Shown piece by piece: positions 34,686-44,630 of a DNA stretch of 64,000 bases. The stretch's first letter is position 1, and each line of letters begins with the position of its first letter. Origin of the DNA: Actinomadura rudentiformis (GTDB lineage Bacteria > Actinomycetota > Actinomycetes > Streptosporangiales > Streptosporangiaceae); contig NZ_WBMT01000002.1 of NCBI RefSeq assembly GCF_008923185.1, positions 571,813 to 635,812 on the forward strand, in the 5' to 3' direction. Below the pieces are notes generated by a model that did no database searches, had not been told where the DNA came from, and saw nothing but the letters and a program-made list of their open reading frames with translations. A program made the position numbers and the translations under genes.

Positions 34686-35495
34686 ATGGCGATCATTGCG
34701 CAGCTCAGCGACATCCACCTCGCCGCCGGCAAGAACGGTGAGGTCGATGACGACTCCGGCCCCGTACGGGCCCTCCGCGCGGCCGTGTCCAGCCTTCTCG
34801 CGCTGCCCGCCCGGCCCGACGCCGTGGTGCTCACCGGTGACCTCGCCGACGGCGGCAGGCCCGCCGAATACGCCCGGCTGCACGCACTGCTGTCGCCGCT
34901 GCCGATGGCGGTCTATCCGCTGCCCGGCAACCACGACGACCGCGACGCGCTCCGCGACGCGTTCAGGGACCACCCGGCGGTGGCCGGATCGGGTCAGGAC
35001 GGCGCACCGGTGCAGTACGCGGTGGACGTCAACGGGGTCCGCCTCGTCTGCTGCGACACCACCGTCTCCGGCAACCCGCACGGCGAAATGGACGACGAAC
35101 GCCTGGCCTGGCTGGACGACGTCCTGGCCGCCGCACCCGAGACCCCGACGGTCGTGGCGACCCATCACCCGCCCTACCCGCTCGGGATCCGCTTCATCGA
35201 CGACATGCGCTTCGCCGACACCACCGGATTCGCCAAGACCGTCGCCCGCCATCCGCAGGTGGCCCGGGTGATCAGCGGCCATGTGCACCGCGGCTCGGTG
35301 GGCTCGCTCGGCACAACGGTGTGCACGACCTGTCCCAGCACCTACCGGCAGCTCTTCCTGGACCTCACCCGCCCCGGTAGGGCCGCGGTGACCGGAGAAC
35401 CCGCCGGTTTCGCCGTCCACCTCGTCACCGAGGAGAACGCGACCACCCACTTCGTGCCCACAGGCAACTACCGCCCCCTCATGGAAGTCGACTAA
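34686..35495 (+). CDS. Metallophosphoesterase (calcineurin-like)
   Basis: Two-metal phosphoesterase of 269 residues. Metal ligands in order: SDIHLAAG (Asp9, His11), LTGDLADGG, PGNHDDR, ATHHPPYP and SGHVHRG, as in cyclic nucleotide phosphodiesterases of the CpdA/Rv0805 type. ATG 34686 follows AAGGGGGAGGG. It lies just before the 34-bp tandem repeat. The CpdA-like motif order makes a cyclic nucleotide a reasonable substrate, but this is not shown. Confidence 0.85.
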   Translation: MAIIAQLSDIHLAAGKNGEVDDDSGPVRALRAAVSSLLALPARPDAVVLTGDLADGGRPAEYARLHALLSPLPMAVYPLPGNHDDRDALRDAFRDHPAVAGSGQDGAPVQYAVDVNGVRLVCCDTTVSGNPHGEMDDERLAWLDDVLAAAPETPTVVATHHPPYPLGIRFIDDMRFADTTGFAKTVARHPQVARVISGHVHRGSVGSLGTTVCTTCPSTYRQLFLDLTRPGRAAVTGEPAGFAVHLVTEENATTHFVPTGNYRPLMEVD

Positions 35496-36009
35496 GCCCC
35501 CGCAGCAGAGGTCAGCTATTCCGCAAGGCCAGCTACTCCGCAGGTCAGCCGTTCCGGCGGGGACAGTTGCCCGCAAGGTCAGCCGTTCCGACGGGATCGG
35601 TTGCACGCAGGGCCAGCCGTCCCGGGCCGGGTCGGTGCCCAGGCGAGGTCAGCCGTCCCGGGCGGGTTGGTTGCACGCAGGGCGAGCCATCCCGACAGGA
35701 TCGACTGCCCGCACGGCCAGCCATCCCAGCAGGATCGACTGCCCGCACGGCCAGCCATCCCAGCAGGATCAGCTGCCCGCACGGCCAGCCATCCCAGCAG
35801 GATCAGCTGCCCGCACGGCCAGCCATCCCAGCAGGATCGACTGCCCGCACGGCCAGCCATCCCAGCAGGATCGACTGCCCGCACGGCCAGCCATCCCAGC
35901 AGGGTCAGCTGCCCGCAGAGCAAGCCATCCCAGCAGGATCGGCTACACGCATGGTCAGCCGTTCCGGTGGGGTCAGTTGCTCGCAGGGTGAGTCTTTCCG
36001 GCGGGGTCA
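35496..36009. repeat. 34-bp tandem repeat array between convergent genes
   Basis: Fourteen head-to-tail units at about 35563-36009, found by an anchor T/A at 35563, 35597, 35632, 35667, 35701 and every 34 bases to 36007. Central units (35701-35940) are nearly identical, with parts such as CAGCAGGATCGACTGCCCGC and ACGGCCAGCCATCC. Flanking units are more diverged. Before 35563, degenerate half units of about 17 bases (GGTCAGC-N-TTCCGCA type) suggest that the 34-mer is a doubled 17-mer. The length is not a multiple of three and no frame is preferred, so it is non-coding. The stop codon of the DUF1707 gene lies in the last unit. Confidence 0.9.
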
Positions 36010-36447
36010 GTTGTCGCGGCGGGGGCCGAAGATCGTACGCATGAGCAGGATGGCGCCCCAGGGGCCGGCTACCCACAGGAACCACGGGTAGGCGGCGCCA
36101 GTGGTCAGGGCGACGATCAGCCAGACCGTGAAGCAGATCGCGCTCACCGAGGCCCAGCTCGCCCACATGGCCGCGGGCCCGGTCAGGGAGATCTCGCCAA
36201 AGTTCTGCTTGGCGGGGAGGTTCGTCGTCGAACGGTGGGAAGCCGGGACAGGGAGGGCGTACAGGTCTTCCTCGGGGAGATCTGACGTGACCTCCTGCAG
36301 GTCCCCGAGGGTCTTGGCCGCGTAGGTGGCCTCCAGCCGCTCGTGCAGCTCGTCCATCGTGATGCGGCCTTCGGCGCAGTGTTCGCGCAGAGCCGTGGCC
36401 ACACGATCCCGGTCGGCGTCCGATGCGCGCATCTCAGGGTTCGTCAT
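36007..36447 (-). CDS. DUF1707 domain membrane protein
   Basis: Protein of 146 residues. The N-terminal DUF1707 domain (MRASDADRDRVATALREHCA, EGRITMDELHERLEATYAAK, TLGDLQEVTSDLP) is a short helical unit found on many actinomycete membrane proteins. Two helices follow (SVSAICFTVWLIVAL, WFLWVAGPWGAILLM). ATG 36447 has GAAGGGG upstream; an in-frame start at 36516 is less likely. Follows map by 28 bases, so probably co-transcribed. Confidence 0.85.
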   Translation of the reverse strand: MTNPEMRASDADRDRVATALREHCAEGRITMDELHERLEATYAAKTLGDLQEVTSDLPEEDLYALPVPASHRSTTNLPAKQNFGEISLTGPAAMWASWASVSAICFTVWLIVALTTGAAYPWFLWVAGPWGAILLMRTIFGPRRDN

Positions 36448-36475
36448 GGCCACCCCTTCGGGGATCGGGAGGGTC

Positions 36476-37285
36476 CTACCCCTCAAGCTTGGCGAACCAC
36501 TCCCGGCCCTCGTCAAGGGCCGTCAGCACGCGCGGGCCGTCCGCCGTCACGGCGAACGTGTGCTCAAAGTGCGCGGAGTAGGCGCCGTCCGTGGTGATCA
36601 CGGTCCAGCCGTCCTCCAGCTCGACCGTCGCCTTGGTGCCGAGATTGACCATCGGCTCGACCGCGAAGCACATCCCGACCTCCAGCACGGGCCCGTGACC
36701 GGGGGCGCCGTGATTGGGGATCAGCGGGTCCATGTGCATCTCGGTCCCGATGCCGTGGCCCCCATAGCCCTCAACGATGCCGTAAGGGCCCTGAGAGCGA
36801 ATGTGGGACTCGATCGCATGCGACATGTCCGTGAGCCTGGCTCCGGCCACTCCGGCCTTCAGACCGTGCCACAGGGACGTCTCGGTGACCTCCAGCAGCT
36901 TGGTCAGCTCGGGCGTGACCTCTCCCACCGGAACGGTGATCGCCGAGTCGCCGTGCCAGCCCTCCACGATGGCGCCGCAGTCGATCGAGATGACGTCGCC
37001 GTCCTTGAGCACCTTCGAGTCGCGCGGGATACCGTGCACGATCTCCTCGTTCACCGAGGCGCAGATCGTGCCGGGGAAGCCGTGGTAACCCTTGAACGAG
37101 GGGATGCCGCCGTGGTCGCGGATGTTCTGCTCGGCGATGGTGTCCAGGTCGAGCGTCGTGATGCCGGGCTTGACCGCCTCGCGCAGCAGCTGCAGGGTCT
37201 CACCGACCAGCAGGCCCGCCTTGCGCATCAGCTCGATCTGCTCGGCGGTCTTCATCTGGATCACAGGCCTGCGCCGTTTGAACAT
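36476..37285 (-). CDS. map: Type I methionine aminopeptidase
   Basis: Removes the initiator Met from nascent proteins. About 269 residues from MFKRRRPVIQMKTAEQIELM. It has the five metal ligands of the family in DCGAIVEGWHGDSA, GHGIG, EPMV and HFEHTFAV segments. In-frame ATG 37318 would overlap the adk stop as ATGA and add eleven residues. I prefer 37285 because relatives begin near this point and GGGGGAG lies upstream. Part of secY-adk-map. Confidence 0.95.
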   Translation of the reverse strand: MFKRRRPVIQMKTAEQIELMRKAGLLVGETLQLLREAVKPGITTLDLDTIAEQNIRDHGGIPSFKGYHGFPGTICASVNEEIVHGIPRDSKVLKDGDVISIDCGAIVEGWHGDSAITVPVGEVTPELTKLLEVTETSLWHGLKAGVAGARLTDMSHAIESHIRSQGPYGIVEGYGGHGIGTEMHMDPLIPNHGAPGHGPVLEVGMCFAVEPMVNLGTKATVELEDGWTVITTDGAYSAHFEHTFAVTADGPRVLTALDEGREWFAKLEG

Positions 37286-37314
37286 GTCTCCCCCTGGATC
37301 ACGGTCGTCAGGGG

Positions 37315-37968
37315 TCATCTCTCCAGAGGGCGCAGCTCGTCCAGCGCGCGCTTGGTGACCTCCTCGACCGGACCGGTCGCGTCGATACCCTTCAGGATGC
37401 CTTCATCGGCGTAGAACTGGACCAGCGGGGCGGTTTGTTCCTGGTAGACCTCGAGCCGGTGGCGGACGACGTCTTCCTTGTCGTCGTCACGCTGGAAGAG
37501 ATGGCCGCCGCAGTCGTCGCAGACGTCGTCCCTCTTGTCGTCGAAGTCGACGTGCCAGATGCGACCGCACCGCTCGCACGTGCGCCGGCCCGACAGCCGC
37601 CGCACGACCTCGTCCTCGTCGACGACGAGCTCCAGGACGATGTCGAGCCTGGCGTCGAAGTCGGAGGAAAGGATCTTCTTCAGCGTCTCGGCCTGGGGGA
37701 CGTTGCGCGGGAAGCCGTCCAGCAGGAAGCCGTCCCGCGCGTCGTCCTCGGCAAGCCGGTCGCGCACCATCGCGATGGTGACCTCGTCGGGGACGAGGTC
37801 GCCGCGGTCCATGAACTGCTTGGCCTGCCGGCCGAGCTCGGTACCGCCGCTCACGTTGGCTCGGAAGATGTCACCTGTCGAGATCTTCGGGATGGACAGA
37901 TGCGATGCGATGAACTGGGCCTGCGTCCCCTTGCCCGCTCCAGGGGGGCCCACCAGCACGATACGCAC
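37315..37968 (-). CDS. adk: Adenylate kinase
   Basis: Interconverts AMP, ATP and ADP. The 217-residue protein has the P-loop GPPGAGKGT at 7-15 and LLDGFPRN. It is the long-lid form with a four-Cys zinc site (CERCG, CDDCG). The GTG start overlaps the secY stop by one base, so translation is coupled; no Shine-Dalgarno is seen. Confidence 0.97.
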   Translation of the reverse strand: MRIVLVGPPGAGKGTQAQFIASHLSIPKISTGDIFRANVSGGTELGRQAKQFMDRGDLVPDEVTIAMVRDRLAEDDARDGFLLDGFPRNVPQAETLKKILSSDFDARLDIVLELVVDEDEVVRRLSGRRTCERCGRIWHVDFDDKRDDVCDDCGGHLFQRDDDKEDVVRHRLEVYQEQTAPLVQFYADEGILKGIDATGPVEEVTKRALDELRPLER

Positions 37969-39266
37969 TACCGGAGGAAGCCCTCGTAGTTACGCTGCTG
38001 CAACTGAGATTCGACCTGCTTCACGGTATCCAACCCGACGCCGACGACGATGAGAATGCTCGTCCCACCGAACGGGAAGTCGTTGGTCGCCTTCAGCAGT
38101 GCGAACGCCACCATCGGGATCAGTGCGACAAGCCCCAGGTACAGCGCACCGGGAGTGGTGATCCGGGTCAGCACGTAGTCGAGGTACTCGGCGGTCGGCC
38201 GGCCCGGACGGATGCCTGGGATGAATCCACCATACTTCTTCATGTTGTCGGCCACTTCAGTGGGGTTGAACGTGATCGCCACGTAGAAGTAGGTGAAGAA
38301 GATGATGAAGCCGAAGAAGACGGCCATGTGCCAGGCGTTGTCCTGCTGCAGGTAGGGCTGGATCTTGATGACCCACTTGTTCTCCGGCCAGAGCTGGGAG
38401 GCCAGCACCGGCAGGTAGAGCAGCGACGAGGCGAAGATGACCGGGATGATGCCGGCCTGGTTGACCTTGAGCGGGATGTAGGTCGAGGTGCCGCCGTACA
38501 TGCGGCGGCCGACCATTCGCTTGGCGTACTGCACCGGGATCCGCCGCTGGGCCTGTTCGACGAACACGACACCCGCCATGATCGCCAAGCCCACGATGAT
38601 GACCAGCGCGAAGACGAACGGCGACTTCTTGGTGTAGATGCCCCAGAACTGCGCCGGGAAGATCGCGACCACCTGGGTGAAGATCAGGATGGACATGCCG
38701 TTGCCGACGCCGCGATCGGTGATGAGCTCACCGAGCCACATGATCACCGAGGTGCCGGCCACCATGCAGACGACCATGGTGATGATCGGGAAGAGGCCCT
38801 TGTCGTAGAGGACGTCCTCCTGCGCCGCATTGCCGAACAACTGGCCCGAACTCGCCATCGCCACGATGCCGGTGCCCTGCAGGATCGCCAGACCGACCGT
38901 CAGGTACCGGGTGTACTGCGTGATCTTCGTCGTGCCGGCCTGGCCCTCCTTCTTGAGGGCCTCCAGCCGCGGGATCACCACCGTCAGCAACTGCAAGATG
39001 ATGCTCGCCGTGATGTAGGGCATGATCCCCAGCGCGAACACCGAAAGCTTCAACAGCGCGCCACCGCTGAACAGGTCGACGAGCTGGAAGACCTGCCCCT
39101 GCGACCCCTCCTTGGCGGCGTCGGACGTCTTCTTCAACACCTCGACGTTGACGTTCGGCGTCGGCAGGCTGGAGCCGATCCGGAACACGAGGATGATGAA
39201 AAGCGTGAACAGTATCTTTTTACGCAGGTCAGGCGTACGGAAAGCCCGAGCGAACGCGGTCAGCAC
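37968..39266 (-). CDS. secY: Protein translocase subunit SecY
   Basis: Channel subunit of the Sec translocon, 432 residues with ten membrane helices. Landmarks are [19 protein letters not shown] at the start, the plug region near [18 protein letters not shown] and [20 protein letters not shown]. Normally co-transcribed after rplO; here a reverse-strand gene and a terminator separate them, so it needs its own promoter in 39267-39635. Confidence 0.98.
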   Translation of the reverse strand: MLTAFARAFRTPDLRKKILFTLFIILVFRIGSSLPTPNVNVEVLKKTSDAAKEGSQGQVFQLVDLFSGGALLKLSVFALGIMPYITASIILQLLTVVIPRLEALKKEGQAGTTKITQYTRYLTVGLAILQGTGIVAMASSGQLFGNAAQEDVLYDKGLFPIITMVVCMVAGTSVIMWLGELITDRGVGNGMSILIFTQVVAIFPAQFWGIYTKKSPFVFALVIIVGLAIMAGVVFVEQAQRRIPVQYAKRMVGRRMYGGTSTYIPLKVNQAGIIPVIFASSLLYLPVLASQLWPENKWVIKIQPYLQQDNAWHMAVFFGFIIFFTYFYVAITFNPTEVADNMKKYGGFIPGIRPGRPTAEYLDYVLTRITTPGALYLGLVALIPMVAFALLKATNDFPFGGTSILIVVGVGLDTVKQVESQLQQRNYEGFLR

Positions 39267-39635
39267 TATTCCTCCTGCATGACCTGCACCAATGCGGCAG
39301 AGTCGATCTGGATCAAATCACCGGGGTGAGCGACGCCGACGCCCCGCCCAGGGGCATACCTTATCTTGCCCCAGGAGCGCACTCACCCACGGCGAAGCGT
39401 GACGGCTCCGCCCAGGGTAGCGGCTACCACAGGCGACTTCGAATCATCTCGCTACTAGCGCAAAACCCGTGCCGACGCTTCCTGTGGCTTCCGCCCCGCC
39501 CGACACATTCGCACCAGGGTTTGAGCTGGTCCGGAGACACTCCCACGACACTTCCGAGACACAACGGAGACGCAACAGAGACGGGCACGCTTTCCAATTG
39601 CGGACGAAGCGCCAAGATCCGAGGGAAGAAGGGTC
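39267..39635. other. Divergent intergenic region between secY and a secreted-protein gene
   Basis: These 369 bases hold no gene. An inverted repeat CCAGGGGCA (39348-39356) / TGCCCCAGG (39367-39375), 8 of 9 paired, encloses TACCTTATCT. Read on the minus strand that loop contains AGATAAGGTA, a possible -10 for secY. The part 39421-39630 is less GC-rich and would hold the promoter of the rightward gene. Confidence 0.5.
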
Positions 39636-40208
39636 ATGAATCTCAGCGTCAAGCTAGGCACCGTCGCGCTGACCGGTGCCGCCACGCTCTCCCCCATGCT
39701 CGCCGCCGGCATCGCCCACGCGGAGTCCGCCCCGGCCGCCGCGTGGTCCACCGTCGTGTCCTCCACCGCCTCGTCCTCCACCGCCTCGTCCACCGTGTCC
39801 GCGACCGCGTCCTCCACCGCCGGTTACTCCGCCGTCCGGCTGGCCGACCTCGAAGGCCAGCTGACGCCCGCCGGCCGTGAGGTCCTCAAGGCCGCCCCCA
39901 GCTGCGTCTACATGTGGAAGCCGTACAAGCAGAAGTTCAGGAACGGCTGGCACACGGTCATCGGCGGCAAGCTCAAGAACTGCGGCGCCACCTACTTCAA
40001 GGTCACGCTCCAGCAGAAGCGGTGGTGGGGTTGGGACGGCCGTTCCAGCAAGACCATCTACCGCAAGGGCAGCGTCAACCCCAAGGTCAAGTGCAAGTCC
40101 AACGGCACCTACACCTGGCGAGCTCACGGTAACTGGTACCGGAGGACCCCCAGGGGATCCGAGACTCTCTGGATCGGCGTCACCAAGACGACCCGCCACC
40201 GCTGCTAG
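39636..40208 (+). CDS. Secreted Cys-containing protein of unknown function
   Basis: Protein of 190 residues. Signal peptide 1-29 ends AHA. A Ser/Thr/Ala linker (SSTASSSTASSTVSATASST) runs to about residue 65. The C-terminal 100 residues are basic and aromatic (KPYKQKFRNGWHTVIGG, RWWGWDGRSSKTIYRKG, RAHGNWYRRTPRGSETLWIG) with four Cys (PSCVY, KNCGA, VKCKS, RHRC) that could make two disulfides. The ATG follows GAGGGAAGAAGG. It points against the ribosomal operon and separates rplO from secY. Family not recognised. Confidence 0.75.
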   Translation: MNLSVKLGTVALTGAATLSPMLAAGIAHAESAPAAAWSTVVSSTASSSTASSTVSATASSTAGYSAVRLADLEGQLTPAGREVLKAAPSCVYMWKPYKQKFRNGWHTVIGGKLKNCGATYFKVTLQQKRWWGWDGRSSKTIYRKGSVNPKVKCKSNGTYTWRAHGNWYRRTPRGSETLWIGVTKTTRHRC

Positions 40209-40244
40209 TGCCGTCCGCTCACATACGAGCGGCTAGGGATGCGA

Positions 40245-40281
40245 CAGGGCCCCGGTCCCCTTGCGGGGGGCCGGGGCCCTG
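40245..40281. terminator. Strong bidirectional terminator
   Basis: CAGGGCCCCGG (40245-40255) and CCGGGGCCCTG (40271-40281) make a perfect 11-bp stem, with inner CCCC/GGGG pairs. It lies 36 bases after the secreted-protein gene (rightward) and 13 bases after rplO (leftward), so it can end both transcripts and cuts the spc operon before secY. Confidence 0.85.
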
Positions 40282-40294
40282 TTCGCGTTCTTGC

Positions 40295-40774
40295 TTACAG
40301 CTCGTCGGCGGTGCCGCCGGCTGCGGCGATCTTCTCCTTGGCGGACTTGGAGAAGGCGTTGACCTTCACCTGGACCGCGACGGAGATGTCGCCGGTGCCG
40401 AGGACCTTCACCGGACGGTTGGGGCGCACCGCGCCCTTCGCCGCCAGGTCCTGCGCCGTGACCTCGCCACCCTCGGGGTAGAGCTCGGACAGCTTGTCCA
40501 GGTTCACGACCTGGAACTCGACCCGGTTGGGGTTCTTGAAGCCCTTGAGCTTCGGGATGCGGCGGATCAGGGGCATCTGGCCGCCCTCGAACCCGACCGG
40601 GACCGTGTTGCGGGCCTTGGTGCCCTTGGTGCCGCGACCGGAGGTCTTGCCCTTGGACGCCTCACCACGGCCCTTGCGGACCTTGGCCTTGTTGGCGCCG
40701 GGGGCAGGACGCAGGTCATGCACCTTGAGGGGCGTGCCCTCGGTGGCCGAGGTCTCCTTGTTGAGATCAGCCAT
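40295..40774 (-). CDS. rplO: 50S ribosomal protein L15
   Basis: L15 of 159 residues ([49 protein letters not shown]). The N-terminus has a dozen extra residues ([14 protein letters not shown]). Last gene of the spc cluster before the terminator. Confidence 0.97.
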   Translation of the reverse strand: MADLNKETSATEGTPLKVHDLRPAPGANKAKVRKGRGEASKGKTSGRGTKGTKARNTVPVGFEGGQMPLIRRIPKLKGFKNPNRVEFQVVNLDKLSELYPEGGEVTAQDLAAKGAVRPNRPVKVLGTGDISVAVQVKVNAFSKSAKEKIAAAGGTADEL

Positions 40775-40775
40775 G

Positions 40776-40958
40776 TCAGTCGACCTCCTCGACGGTGACC
40801 AGGTGCGCCACCGTCCGGATCATGCCTTGCACCTGCGGGGTGTCCTCACGAACGGTGCTCTGACCGATCTTCTTGAGGCCCAGGGTGCGCAGCGTGTCAC
40901 GCTGGTTCTGCTTCTCCGAAATCACGGACTTGATCTGCGTGATCTTGAGCTGGCTCAT
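40776..40958 (-). CDS. rpmD: 50S ribosomal protein L30
   Basis: L30 of 60 residues ([36 protein letters not shown]). ATG overlaps the rpsE stop by 4 bases; one base separates it from rplO. Confidence 0.96.
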   Translation of the reverse strand: MSQLKITQIKSVISEKQNQRDTLRTLGLKKIGQSTVREDTPQVQGMIRTVAHLVTVEEVD

Positions 40959-41578
40959 GAGGTCGGTGCCTCCGCCCTCGGCTCGCTGCCGGCGGCGCGC
41001 GCCCGCAGCATGGCGGCCGGGGCGACGTCCTCGATCGGCAGGCCGCGCTTGGCCGCGATCTCCTCGGGACGCTTGAGCGCCTTCAGACCGGCGATCGTGG
41101 CGTGCACGATGTTGATCGCGTTGTCACTGCCCAGCGACTTGCTCAGCACGTCGTGGATGCCGGCGCACTCCAGCACGGCGCGCACCGGACCACCGGCGAT
41201 CACGCCGGTACCGGGGCTGGCCGGGCGCAGCAGGACCTCGCCCGCGGCGTCCCGCGCCTGCACCAGGTGCGGAATGGTGCCCTGGATCCGCGGCACCTTG
41301 AAGAAGTGCTTCTTGGCCTCTTCGACGCCCTTGGCGATCGCCGCGGGGACTTCCTTGGCCTTGCCGTAGCCGACGCCGACGGTGCCGTTGCCGTCACCGA
41401 CGATGACGAGGGCGGTGAAGCTGAAGCGACGACCACCCTTCACGACCTTGGCGACACGGTTGATCGCCACGACCTTCTCGATGTACGACTGGCCCTTGTC
41501 GGCGCCACCGCGGCGGTCGTCGCGGCGGCCGTCGCGACGGTCGCCACCCTGACCGCCACCACGCCTCTGCGCTGCCAT
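40955..41578 (-). CDS. rpsE: 30S ribosomal protein S5
   Basis: S5 of 207 residues. It has an Arg/Gly/Asp-rich leader ([20 protein letters not shown]) of about 28 residues, then the domain [20 protein letters not shown] and [19 protein letters not shown]. It ensures decoding accuracy at the mRNA entry. Follows rplR. Confidence 0.97.
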   Translation of the reverse strand: MAAQRRGGGQGGDRRDGRRDDRRGGADKGQSYIEKVVAINRVAKVVKGGRRFSFTALVIVGDGNGTVGVGYGKAKEVPAAIAKGVEEAKKHFFKVPRIQGTIPHLVQARDAAGEVLLRPASPGTGVIAGGPVRAVLECAGIHDVLSKSLGSDNAINIVHATIAGLKALKRPEEIAAKRGLPIEDVAPAAMLRARAAGSEPRAEAPTS

Positions 41579-41615
41579 CAGTGGTTCCTCTTCTCGTTAA
41601 GGGAAATAAGGGCCG

Positions 41616-42002
41616 TCACAGCTGGAGGCCCCCTTCGCGCGCACCGTCCGCGACAGCGGCGACGCGCCCGTGGTACTTGTTGCCGCCACGGTCGAAGACC
41701 ACGGCGGAGACACCGGCCTCCTTGGCCCGCGCGGCGACGAGCTCGCCGACCTTGCGGGACTTGGCGGTCTTGTCGCCGGAGTCGCTGCGCAGCTCCGCCT
41801 CCATCGTCGACGCGTGGGCCAGCGTGTGGCCTGCGGTGTCGTCGATGACCTGGACGAAGACGTGCTTGGTGGAGCGGGTCACGACCAGGCGAGGACGCGC
41901 GGCGGTGCCGACGACCTTCTTCCGGACCCGCAGGTGCCGGCGCTTGCGGGACTTGGCCCGCGCCAGCGTGGCCTTTCCGGCCAGGGTCTTGGTGCCTGCC
42001 AT
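41616..42002 (-). CDS. rplR: 50S ribosomal protein L18
   Basis: L18 of 128 residues, binds 5S rRNA ([40 protein letters not shown]). Two bases downstream of rplF. Confidence 0.97.
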   Translation of the reverse strand: MAGTKTLAGKATLARAKSRKRRHLRVRKKVVGTAARPRLVVTRSTKHVFVQVIDDTAGHTLAHASTMEAELRSDSGDKTAKSRKVGELVAARAKEAGVSAVVFDRGGNKYHGRVAAVADGAREGGLQL

Positions 42003-42004
42003 GA

Positions 42005-42541
42005 CTACTTACCAGCCTTTCCGACCTTGCGACGGATGTGCTCGCCCTCGTAACGCACACCCTTGCCCTTGTAGGGGTCGGGCTTGCGCAGCTTACGGAT
42101 GTTGGCGGCCACCTCGCCGACCTTCTGCTTGTCGATGCCCTCGACCTTGATCTGGGTCGGCTTCTCGACGGTGAAGGTGATGCCCTCGGGCGCCTCGACC
42201 AGGATCGGGTGGCTGTAGCCCAGGGAGAACTCGATGTTCTTGCCCTTGGGAACGGCGCGGTAACCGACACCCTGGATCACGAGGGTCTTGCTGTAACCCT
42301 CGGTGACGCCGACGACCATGTTGTTGATGAGTGCGCGAGTGAGACCGTGCAACGCACGCACGGTGTTCACGTCGTTCGGGCGGCCGACGGTGACCGTGCC
42401 GTCCTCGAGCTGAACCTCGATCGGCTCGGCCACGACGTGGGACAGCGTGCCCTTGGGCCCCTTGACGGTGACCTCCTGGCCGTCGATCTTCACGTCGACG
42501 CCACTGGGCACGGTGATGGGAAGTCGTCCAATACGAGACAT
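42005..42541 (-). CDS. rplF: 50S ribosomal protein L6
   Basis: L6 of 178 residues starting [15 protein letters not shown]; the frame is open further upstream but this start is universal. Two L6 repeats, with [19 protein letters not shown] near the end. Confidence 0.97.
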   Translation of the reverse strand: MSRIGRLPITVPSGVDVKIDGQEVTVKGPKGTLSHVVAEPIEVQLEDGTVTVGRPNDVNTVRALHGLTRALINNMVVGVTEGYSKTLVIQGVGYRAVPKGKNIEFSLGYSHPILVEAPEGITFTVEKPTQIKVEGIDKQKVGEVAANIRKLRKPDPYKGKGVRYEGEHIRRKVGKAGK

Positions 42542-42557
42542 GGTTAGAGCCCTCCCC

Positions 42558-42956
42558 TCACCAGACGTAGGCGAGGACTTCCCCGCCCACGCCACGCTTG
42601 CCTGCCTGCCGGTCGGTCATCAGACCGGAGGACGTCGAGATGATCGCGATCCCCAGGCCACCGAGCACCTTCGGCAGGTTGTCCTTCTTGGCGTACACGC
42701 GCAGACCCGGCTTCGAGACGCGCTTGATGCCGGCGATCGAACGCTCACGCGTCGGACCGAACTTGAGCTCGATGTTGAGCTTCTTGCCGACCTCGGCGTC
42801 CTCGACGCTCCAGCCGGTGATGTAACCCTCCTGCTGGAGGATCTCGGCGATGTGCGCCTTGATCTTCGAGTACGGCATGGCCACCGAGTCGTGGTATGCC
42901 GAGTTGGCGTTCCGCAGACGTGTCAACATGTCTGCGATCGGGTCGGTCATCGTCAT
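42558..42956 (-). CDS. rpsH: 30S ribosomal protein S8
   Basis: S8 of 132 residues ([36 protein letters not shown]). Binds 16S rRNA helix 21 and, in other bacteria, represses the spc operon mRNA near rplE. A 170-base gap precedes it, larger than elsewhere in the operon. Confidence 0.97.
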   Translation of the reverse strand: MTMTDPIADMLTRLRNANSAYHDSVAMPYSKIKAHIAEILQQEGYITGWSVEDAEVGKKLNIELKFGPTRERSIAGIKRVSKPGLRVYAKKDNLPKVLGGLGIAIISTSSGLMTDRQAGKRGVGGEVLAYVW

Positions 42957-43126
42957 GGCCTACTGGCCCTCCCTCGCCACGGTTTCCAGGCTCCGGATCC
43001 GGATCCGTGGACCTTTGGCGCGGTCGTGGGCACCTTCGTCAGGTGCCCGGTTGGTTATTACAGGCTGATGCCGGCGCGGGCCGTTCCCCAGGCGGTCTCC
43101 CTCAGGAGGTCGCGGCCCGCGACCGA

Positions 43127-43312
43127 TCACCAGCTCGACTTGGTGATGCCGGGAAGCTCACCGCGGTGCGCCATCTCACGGAAGCACACTCGGCAGAGGC
43201 CGAACTTCCGGTAGACGGAGCGCGGACGGCCGCAGCGCGAGCAACGAGTGTACGCGCGCACGCCGAACTTCGGCTTCCGGGCCGCCTTGGCGATCAGCGA
43301 CTTCTTCGCCAT
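43127..43312 (-). CDS. rpsN: 30S ribosomal protein S14 type Z
   Basis: S14 of 61 residues, zinc form with Cys24, Cys27, Cys40 and Cys43 ([20 protein letters not shown]). Two bases after rplE. Confidence 0.97.
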   Translation of the reverse strand: MAKKSLIAKAARKPKFGVRAYTRCSRCGRPRSVYRKFGLCRVCFREMAHRGELPGITKSSW

Positions 43313-43314
43313 GC

Positions 43315-43890
43315 TCAGTTCTCCTTGAAGGGGAAGCCCAGGAGCTTGAGCAGCGCCCGGCCCTCGTCGTCGGTCTTGGCGGAGGTGACGAGCGTGATGT
43401 CCATGCCCCGCGAGCGGTCGACCTTGTCCGGGTCGATCTCGTGGAACATGACCTGCTCGGTCAGCCCGAAGGTGTAGTTGCCGTTGCCGTCGAACTGCCG
43501 GGGCGACAGGCCCCGGAAGTCACGGATCCGCGGCAGCGCCGTGGACAGCAGCCGGTCCAGGAACTCCCACATGCGGTCGCCGCGCAGCGTGACGTGCGCG
43601 CCGATCGGCATGCCCTCGCGCAGCTTGAACTGCGCGATGGACTTGCGAGCCCGGTTGACGGCCGGCTTCTGGCCGGTGATGGCCGAGAGGTCCTTGATGG
43701 CACCCTCGATCAGCTTGGCGTCCTTGGCGGCGTCACCCACACCCATGTTGACCACGATCTTGGTCAGGCCGGGGATCTGCATCACGTTGGCGTAGCCGAA
43801 CTGCTCCTGCAGCGCCTTCGCGATCTCCTCGCGGTAGCGCAGCTTGAGCCGCGGCTGCGGAACGGGGCGCTCGGTGGCGGTCTCGGTCAT
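43315..43890 (-). CDS. rplE: 50S ribosomal protein L5
   Basis: L5 of 191 residues ([40 protein letters not shown]). Binds 5S rRNA. Between rplX and rpsN. Confidence 0.97.
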   Translation of the reverse strand: MTETATERPVPQPRLKLRYREEIAKALQEQFGYANVMQIPGLTKIVVNMGVGDAAKDAKLIEGAIKDLSAITGQKPAVNRARKSIAQFKLREGMPIGAHVTLRGDRMWEFLDRLLSTALPRIRDFRGLSPRQFDGNGNYTFGLTEQVMFHEIDPDKVDRSRGMDITLVTSAKTDDEGRALLKLLGFPFKEN

Positions 43891-43892
43891 TG

Positions 43893-44201
43893 TCAGATCT
43901 CCTTGCCGGTACGGCGCGAGACCCGGACCTTCGTGCCGTCCTCGTCGATGCGGTAGCCGGCGCGAACCGGCTTGCCGTCCTCGACGAGAGCCACGTTGCT
44001 GACGTGGAGCGGCGCCTCGACCTTGACCTGGCCGCTCTCCTTGCCGGCCCGCTGCGCATCGGCCTTGATGTTCTTGGTAATGATGTTGACGCCCTCGACG
44101 ACAACACGCTCCCGGCTCGGGTCGACGCGCAGGACCTTGCCCGTCGCGCCCTTGTCCTTGCCGGCGATGACGATGACCTCGTCACCCTTCTTGATCTTCA
44201 T
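43893..44201 (-). CDS. rplX: 50S ribosomal protein L24
   Basis: L24 of 102 residues ([28 protein letters not shown]-type loop). Either ATG 44201 or the adjacent GTG 44204 could start; both sit behind GGAGG and overlap the rplN stop. Confidence 0.96.
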   Translation of the reverse strand: MKIKKGDEVIVIAGKDKGATGKVLRVDPSRERVVVEGVNIITKNIKADAQRAGKESGQVKVEAPLHVSNVALVEDGKPVRAGYRIDEDGTKVRVSRRTGKEI

Positions 44202-44569
44202 CACAGCACCTCCGGCGCGAGCGAGATGATTCGCATGAACTTCTTCTCGCGCAGCTCGCGGCCCACCGGGCCGAAGATACGGGTGCCGCGGGGGTCGCCA
44301 CCGTCCTTGATCAGGACGGCCGCGTTCTCGTCGAAGCGGATGTAGGAGCCATCGGGACGACGACGCTCCTTGCGGGTACGCACGACAACTGCCTTGACGA
44401 CGTCACCCTTCTTAACGCCGGCGCCGGGAAGGGCGTCCTTCACCGTCGCAACGATGACGTCGCCGACTCCCGCGTAGCGCCGACCCGAGCCGCCGAGCAC
44501 ACGGATGCAAAGGATCTCCTTCGCACCCGTGTTGTCGGCGACCTTGAGTCGCGACTCCTGCTGGATCAC
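44201..44569 (-). CDS. rplN: 50S ribosomal protein L14
   Basis: L14 of 122 residues ([38 protein letters not shown]). A 61-base spacer follows rpsQ. Confidence 0.97.
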   Translation of the reverse strand: MIQQESRLKVADNTGAKEILCIRVLGGSGRRYAGVGDVIVATVKDALPGAGVKKGDVVKAVVVRTRKERRRPDGSYIRFDENAAVLIKDGGDPRGTRIFGPVGRELREKKFMRIISLAPEVL

Positions 44570-44630
44570 GTCAACTCCTGTTCGTCACACCGGTTCTGCC
44601 CGCTCCCGGGCAGCCTGGTGGAACCAGTGA

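Noticed and set aside
35496-36009. Repeat array as a CRISPR locus
   Set aside because: Units are directly adjacent with no unique spacers, and no cas gene is in the window.
35567-36166. Proteins of repeated QPSQQDRLPARPAIPAG type on both strands of the array
   Set aside because: The 34-base period is not a multiple of three, several frames are open at once because the DNA is GC-rich, and there is no ribosome site; these are by-products of the repeat.
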